Origin: Phyllostachys edulis
Taxonomy: Eukaryota; Streptophyta; Magnoliopsida; Poales; Poaceae
Direction: 5' to 3'
NCBI GenBank assembly: GCA_036346405.1
Contig: CM070567.1
Location: 44,255,633 to 44,319,632, forward strand
DNA length: 64,000 nucleotides
Below are positions 58,999 to 64,000 of this stretch, in pieces; the first letter of the stretch is position 1; each line of letters begins with the position of its first letter. The notes below the pieces were generated by a model that did no database searches, was not told the DNA's origin, and worked only from the letters and a program-made list of their open reading frames with translations. A program made the translations under genes and the position numbers.

Positions 58999-60390
58999 AC
59001 AGGTTTGTGGAAGTTGGTAGATTACGATGACATCGCGGACAGATTTGAACTCAAAGGGAAACAACTACCAGCATACATCTTGCCACTCACCGCTGAGAGT
59101 ACGTCATTGGACTACTTCCTGTGGGTTACTATGTTGGATAGCTACTTTGAAAGACAGGACCTTGATCCTTATGAGAAGATGAGCATGGCAAGGATGGCGT
59201 TGATCCGTGATGTTCAACATTGGTGGTTGAATCACAAGCACCACTACATGTACACATGGGAGGAAATGAAGAAGAAATTGCGACATCATTTTGTACCTCC
59301 ACCACCCACGGCCACAAGTGAGGTGCAACCTAAGGTAATTGAAAATGCTGACATTGTTTTGGCTCCTACTCCATCTATAGATACCGTCGAGACGCTTGAC
59401 GAGATGAAGGATGATCTGGCACATCTTATGTCATTAGAGGAGAAGTTTGAGGTACCTACAGTATCTGACGAGGACGATAATGACAAAGGTACTGATTTGG
59501 TGCTACAACATGACACAGAGCAACCTTGTGAGTATATACCTGATGTAGTGCAATCTTTTGATATTCCTTGTGTTGACTTGAATGAACCATGTGCTGATCT
59601 GAATTCTCATAATTTTGCACATGTCAAATTAATTACACATAAGGAAGTATTTGATAGAATATCCCCTGTTGAAGCATTTTGATATATCATGCTTAATGAG
59701 CCCGTTAGTTTGGAATGCACTATGGAGAAAGTTTCTGAAATTTCATCTCTAAATTATCTTTCTAGCACCTACACCTACTGTTTTAAATTAATTAGAGATT
59801 ATGGTGTAGATAATCAATTTCTGGTATATCAAATATGCATAACTTGTGATCACATAAATGAATTGAAGCTTGTTGTTTTGAACAACAATTCTTGTGTGAT
59901 GAATAACTCTACTATATACTTCACTTATACTTGCAAATTGAGTTGCACACTTAATACTATGAGAAAATATATCTTTGTTGATTTGATACATACACACCCA
60001 CCTTTAATTTGTAAAGTGTTCTCTATTTCTTTGCCATCTGTTGTTGCTAACATTTTACAGAAAGATAAGCATGCGTTGCTATAAGTTTTCAACCTTTTCT
60101 TGGAGTTGGACGATGAGCTTGAGTCGAGGATGACTCAAATACAAGAAGAGGAGGATAATGAGGACATCAACTGTCCAGATACGACCGCTACTCCATGTAC
60201 CAAGCAAGAGTTTAAGCTGGACACGTTCTGGAATCCAATTCGGCCTCCAGAGACAGCATCGACTTCAAATGTGTATAACTTTCACATACGGAGTCCGTTT
60301 GAGGTCCATGAGTACTTGATGGAAAGCTTATCTCGTCCTCTTTCCAACGGATCTATCCTCATGTCCAAATTCCTTTTGTGCACACCGTGA
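58999..60390 (+). pseudogene. Element C gag-like ORF series
   Basis: The ATG at 58999 starts MTGLWKLVDYDDIADRFE and runs open to a stop at 59680-59682 (228 codons). It includes the gag-like block with YEKMSMARMALIRDVQHWW and KKLRHHFVPP, then an acidic tail (DEMKDDLAHLMSLEEK). A second open frame (59689-60084) and a third (60100-60390, TFWNPIRPPETAST) continue with Cys-containing and acidic segments. The first ORF resembles gypsy gag capsid sequence by its Trp-Trp and Arg-rich blocks. The rest is seen in non-autonomous grass elements but has no function I can name. No zinc knuckle or protease is seen. Confidence 0.6.
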
Positions 60391-60404
60391 TCACCAAAAT
60401 AAGA

Positions 60405-60957
60405 TGTTATGTCACCTGTTTGGGCCAAATTAGGCCTTGTAATGCTTAGGCCCAAGGGGAAGGTGCCACCTCTCTTGGCTCATACTATTTATGGCCATAC
60501 TGTTTATGTAAACAGTATCATGAATAGTACCATTCCCTTATTTCTTAGTTATGTGTAGCTCCCCCTCCCCTATTTAAGGAGGGCACACCCCTCTAGTTTT
60601 TCTTGGATTTTGTTTACTTAAAAGTTATCTTCACTACAACTTCGTGTATTAGTTTGTGTCGATTAGACCAACCATATACCACTTCAAAATCCAAACTTTA
60701 TCAAATATTTCAATCCTATTTGCAATTTTGGATTGCTTATTATCTTGTTCTTGCGTGTTCTTCGATTGCATGCAGGAATAGACCTTCGTGGTCAAGTCAA
60801 CCGCGATCTTGGCAACATTGATAACGACTTGGAGTGTGATTTAGTGATTGCTTGGTATTCTAGTCATGATCGGTTAGAAGCATACATCATCAAAGTCGTT
60901 CTCCTCCAAATCGAAGTTATCATCCTATCGGAAGATCGGGACCAAACTTTCTCATCA
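60405..60957 (+). repeat. Element C 3' LTR
   Basis: It probably starts TGTTATGTCACC at 60405 and ends ctcatca at 60957. A TATA-like ctatttaagg lies at 60570-60579. Only the last 100 bases can be checked against the 5' remnant. The start is a guess based on TG and the preceding purine-rich aaaataaga. Confidence 0.5.
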
Positions 60958-62478
60958 AAGGCAAGTCATAATCCATTGATTATAATGAACCTATGTTTTC
61001 AAAAGTATCTTGTTTTATATTAAATTGCATGCCATCTTTATATTAGCTTCTTTTGGGAATAGTTAATCACCTATCTGTCATTATGCCTCCATTGATTATT
61101 TGAATAACATGGATCACTTGTCATCATAGGATGGTCATTATTTATATGACCAACATGGGTATCGTAGAAATACTTAGTTGTACGATGGGCTCATGTCACA
61201 TGTTCAATAATGTTAATTTGACTTAATGAGATATAGATTATGGCAGGTAGCCACTATTGTTAAAATTATTGTGCCATGATAGGGTATGTCATTGGTCTTG
61301 GTTGAACAAAATGATTTTCGCTCAGCCGAGCGATCGTGCAGTAAAGGGTGTGCAGGTAGCACATTGTTGGGAGTGGTTAGACTCGCCTGAGTAATTGTCA
61401 TGGACTTAATCTTGTGTGCCATTAAACTAGGCCATATTGTACAACCACATGTCCAGTATGGGATGAACCTGGCTAACTAATTAGCAATGACTCAATTTCG
61501 GTTCTGTCTAGGAAGCATGAGTTACGGGATGGACGTATACTCATAATGGCGTGAGAGGGGGCCTGCCTGGTCAGAAAGACATTCAGTGTTGAAACCTTAG
61601 CGGACAGAATTGGGTTAAGAAGGAGCTTTGTAAAGGCCTTGTGATGATCACTTAGTCGCGTACTTAAGTAAGTGTGGTCGGATATTATAAGTTGATTTGT
61701 CTCTTATGGGTAAAGTTGTACAACCTCTGCAGAGTTAAAACTGTTTAAATAGCCGTGTCCCCGGTTATGGACAATGCTCGGGGATTTCACACGAGAGGTA
61801 GAGTTTTTATTAAAATGTGTCGGAAGGTGAATGGGGAGTTCACTTGGTGAATATGATGTTCGCTCAGTGGATGAGATGTTTGCTTGGTGGTTTGATTGTG
61901 AAGTGAATGGGAAGTTCACTAGTTGTTTCCAAGAAATTGTTTACTCTATTTATTTATTGTCTTTTAAATTACGCTTTGCAATCTATTTACTATCAATATT
62001 TTCTTTCTACAAAAGAACCATACATCTATTCCTTTGATTAAACCTTGCATGAATATTAATTGCATACTATGCCATACAACTTGTTGAGTACTTTATGTAC
62101 TCATGGCTTTAAACTTTGTTGCTCAGTTGAACAAAGTCAATCTACTTAAGAGTTCTACGAAGACAAGTTCTTTGAAGGTTTTGCAAATTATGATGTGTTC
62201 TCCACTCAATTGCCTGTGGGCATGTTGATTGGCTTTTCCAAGTTTTCGTTCCGCAGCAAGAGTTTATTTGTGTCTTGAGCCGTACGTGCTAAGTTAAGTA
62301 AACGTTGACCATAAGGTCCAGTTATTATTGCTATTTATTATTTTGATATCTTCTTAGTTAAATCGTTAAATGGATGGTATTTCATCGATGTTTCACTCTG
62401 TGAGCTAGCTACTGATCTAGGACTAGTTCAGAATACACAAAGGGCCTCAGATGTGTAAATCTGAATCTCGACATCGTC

Positions 62479-62795
62479 GAGAGGCGGCTTCCAAGCATGT
62501 CGATCATTCACGCTTCGGGCTTGGAGGTGACCCCGACTCGTGAGGATGAGGTTGTGATCTTTTCTGCATTTTTTATGCGGCGCTTCGCATCCCCTTGGTG
62601 CCTCTCGTGGTGGAGGTGTTGGGGATATATCAGGCAGAGCTCGCCCAGCTGACGCCCAACTCCATCGCCCGCTTGAGCATCTTTGAGTGGGCGATGCAAT
62701 CTCTTGGCGCGAAGGGGAGCAGGAGACTCTTTACCTATCTGCATGATGCCCACTATCAATCGAAGATGAGGAAGGGCAACGACGCCGTGCTAAAT
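62479..62795 (+). pseudogene. Gag-like ORF, 3' part resuming after element D
   Basis: In the frame left at 50385, this part reads on through ERRLPSMSIIHASG and 'TPTREDEVVIFSAFFMRRFA', then needs a one-base shift near 62590. It continues as LVPLVVEVLGIYQAELAQL to 'LFTYLHDAHYQSKMRKGND'. The 'EDEVVIFSAFFMRRF...LGIY...LTPNSIARLSIFEWA' arrangement matches the putative gypsy-type transposon (gag-like) domain. It is cut off near 62795 by an LTR fragment. Confidence 0.6.
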
Positions 62796-62796
62796 A

Positions 62797-64000
62797 TTCA
62801 CTTTCCAACCAAACCACCAAGTGAACATCTCATTCACCTTCCAACCATTTTTTTTGTTAGAACTCTATACCTTGCATAAAATTTGCAAGCATTGTCCATA
62901 ACTGGGAACACAGTTGTTCAAATAGTTTTACACTCTGCAGAGGTTGTACAACTTTACCCACAAGATACAATTAACTCATCATGTCTACCATGACTCGCCA
63001 TATGAAAGTATGTGATTGAGCAATCATAACAAAGCCTTTACAATGCTCCATCTCAACCCAGTTTTGCCCACTAAGGTTTCAACACTGAATGTCATCGCAA
63101 CCAGACAGCCCCCCCCCTCTTACGCCATGTGAGTATACATCCATCTTGGAACCCACGCCACCACAATAGAACCGAAATTCAAACATTGCAAATTAATCAG
63201 CTAGGTCCATCCCATACTGAACATGTGGTTGTACGATGTGAGGAGCCCCGGGTTATTTCCGTAAGACCGAGGCCTTCCCGGTCTTATGGAAATAACTATA
63301 GGCCTCAAGTAAATGAATTCCAAGTTAACTCCATCAAGTGAGAAGTCTTGACCAAACTGGAGCTCCAATGATCATGCGTACTGCTCCTCTTCAAGCACTA
63401 CATGATAATCGGTTCTACAACAGTCCAAGTATACACTTAATGAGTTAAAAGGGAATTCATCAACAGCGAGTATGAGACCAAGTTGGCTTCCAATATCAGC
63501 AACCAACATGTTCATACTCTCATACAATGTCAAGCACATCCATACAACATTCATACATTGATAGTTCAAAGGACATACATCATAATAGTTCAAGTCTACA
63601 ACTATTACAAGTGGTCGACCAACCAAATTCAAATGAGAACATTAAGTAGAAGTGGAAGCAATGTAAATAAACCAAAAGTCCAGCATGGTGTGCCCCATAA
63701 CCCATGGCAACTGACTTGGAGTTCAATAATAGCACTATTCGTTAGCGTCGCCATAATCGGTGCTAACGAACTCGTCTGGCGTAGAATCATCTTTACCTAA
63801 ATTGCAGCAACCGGGTTAAGTACAAATGTACTTGCAAGTCTTACACAAAGGAAAATTTATTTATGCTTAGAGGTTAACAAAGGATGGCAATAGTGGTTTA
63901 GTTTTGCAGAAAACGCAACAAGTCTTATTCCTAGACCATCTAGTTTGAAATTGCCAATTTTGCAAACATTTGTTTTGTAAAAGAAGTACACAAGACATAC
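62797..64000 (-). repeat. Minus-strand fragment of a Tekay-like LTR
   Basis: The segment aligns in reverse with parts of the element D 3' LTR, for example 62797-62970 with 61700-61930, and 63060-63240 with 61440-61600. Its inner end is truncated, with no LTR terminus near 62797, and it runs out of the window. It contains the shared LTR block (62880-62968) and a long palindrome (63251-63295). Confidence 0.7.
63251..63295. repeat. 45-bp near-perfect palindrome
   Basis: Arms ggttatttccgtaagaccg and cggtcttatggaaataac, separated by a short aggccttcc centre, pair with one G-T type mismatch. It has no counterpart at the matching place in the element D LTR. Confidence 0.85.

Larger units (their letters stand above)
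54753..60957 (+). mobile_element. Element C: gag-only gypsy-like element in the D LTR
   Basis: Its 5' LTR survives only as the last 100 bases (54753-54852), which match 60858-60957, the end of its 3' LTR. A primer-binding site (54855-54866) and a leader follow. The leader is split by a solo LTR (55992-58958). A gag-like ORF series (58999-60390) and a 3' LTR of about 553 bases (60405-60957) complete it. No polymerase is encoded. The left end was trimmed by a deletion that also removed part of the D LTR, so no target duplication can be read. Confidence 0.75.
50386..62473 (+). mobile_element. Element D: gag-only Tekay-like gypsy element, TSD tcatc/tcgtc
   Basis: The 5' LTR is 50386-51959 (TGTAACATCC to CCCGACA), and the 3' LTR starts at 54513 and ends at 62473 (CTCGACA) with element C inside it. 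The flanks tcatc (50381-50385) and tcgtc (62474-62478) match in four of five bases. A primer-binding site lies at 51964-51975 and a polypurine tract (ttaagggggatagat) at 54498-54512. The internal region is only 2.55 kb and codes for gag alone. It is therefore a non-autonomous derivative of a Tekay-like element. Confidence 0.85.
54513..62473 (+). repeat. Element D 3' LTR, interrupted by element C
   Basis: The LTR starts TGTAACATCCC at 54513, runs to about 54752, and resumes near 60958. From 61515 to 62473 it aligns with the 5' LTR. The piece equivalent to 50630-51062 (promoter region) is missing here, and the segment 60958-61514 is missing in the 5' copy. Confidence 0.75.

Overview
The window is nuclear DNA from a plant, most likely a grass (Poaceae). 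It is almost entirely transposable-element sequence. Chromovirus polyproteins with plant-type chromodomains, SIRE-like Copia elements, a CACTA element with subterminal inverted repeats, a MULE and an hAT-like element all point to repeat-rich grass heterochromatin. I see no intact host gene, no tRNA or rRNA gene and no CRISPR array. Nearly every coding region is frameshifted or interrupted by stops.

Layout. (1) 1-6036: the 3' part of a SIRE/Maximus-like Copia element, with a decayed gag-like ORF and a 3' LTR. A 2.36-kb solo LTR sits in that LTR, flanked by the 5-bp duplication actat. (2) 6036-about 9780: a truncated Ty3/gypsy element on the minus strand (gag-PR-RT-RNase H). A small LINE-like 3' fragment follows at about 9960-10200. 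(3) 10415-48930: a minus-strand Copia element ('Copia-A', 205-bp LTRs) of only about 7 kb, stretched to 38.5 kb by insertions. These are a 9.05-kb CACTA transposon (TSD ctt), a 2.3-kb MULE-like element, and an hAT-like element (8-bp TSD, 7 of 8 matching). The hAT-like element contains an LTR fragment, which contains a Tekay-type gypsy element (TSD tgggc), which contains a SIRE-like Copia element ('Copia-B'). That is five levels of nesting. (4) 48931-50385: a flank with a Tourist-like MITE and the promoter plus first 36 codons of a gag-like ORF. (5) 50386-62473: a gag-only Tekay-like element ('D', TSD tcatc/tcgtc) that splits this ORF. Its 3' LTR carries a second gag-only gypsy element ('C'), which carries a 2.97-kb solo LTR (TSD atata). 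The split ORF resumes at 62479. (6) 62797-64000: a minus-strand fragment of another Tekay-like LTR.

How the parts relate. Four autonomous-type families are represented by dead copies: Tekay gypsy, SIRE Copia, a short-LTR Copia and CACTA. Elements C and D keep only gag-type coding plus priming signals, as expected of elements mobilised in trans. The features most worth a second look are structural: a run of seven covarying hairpins in one solo LTR; a CACTA element built as two promoter-gene-3' UTR units; a Copia element whose 5' LTR is preceded by a 543-bp copy of its own 3' internal end; and an 85-bp block shared by otherwise different LTRs. Boundaries with matching target-site duplications are firm. 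Family names rest on recognition of protein motifs by eye.
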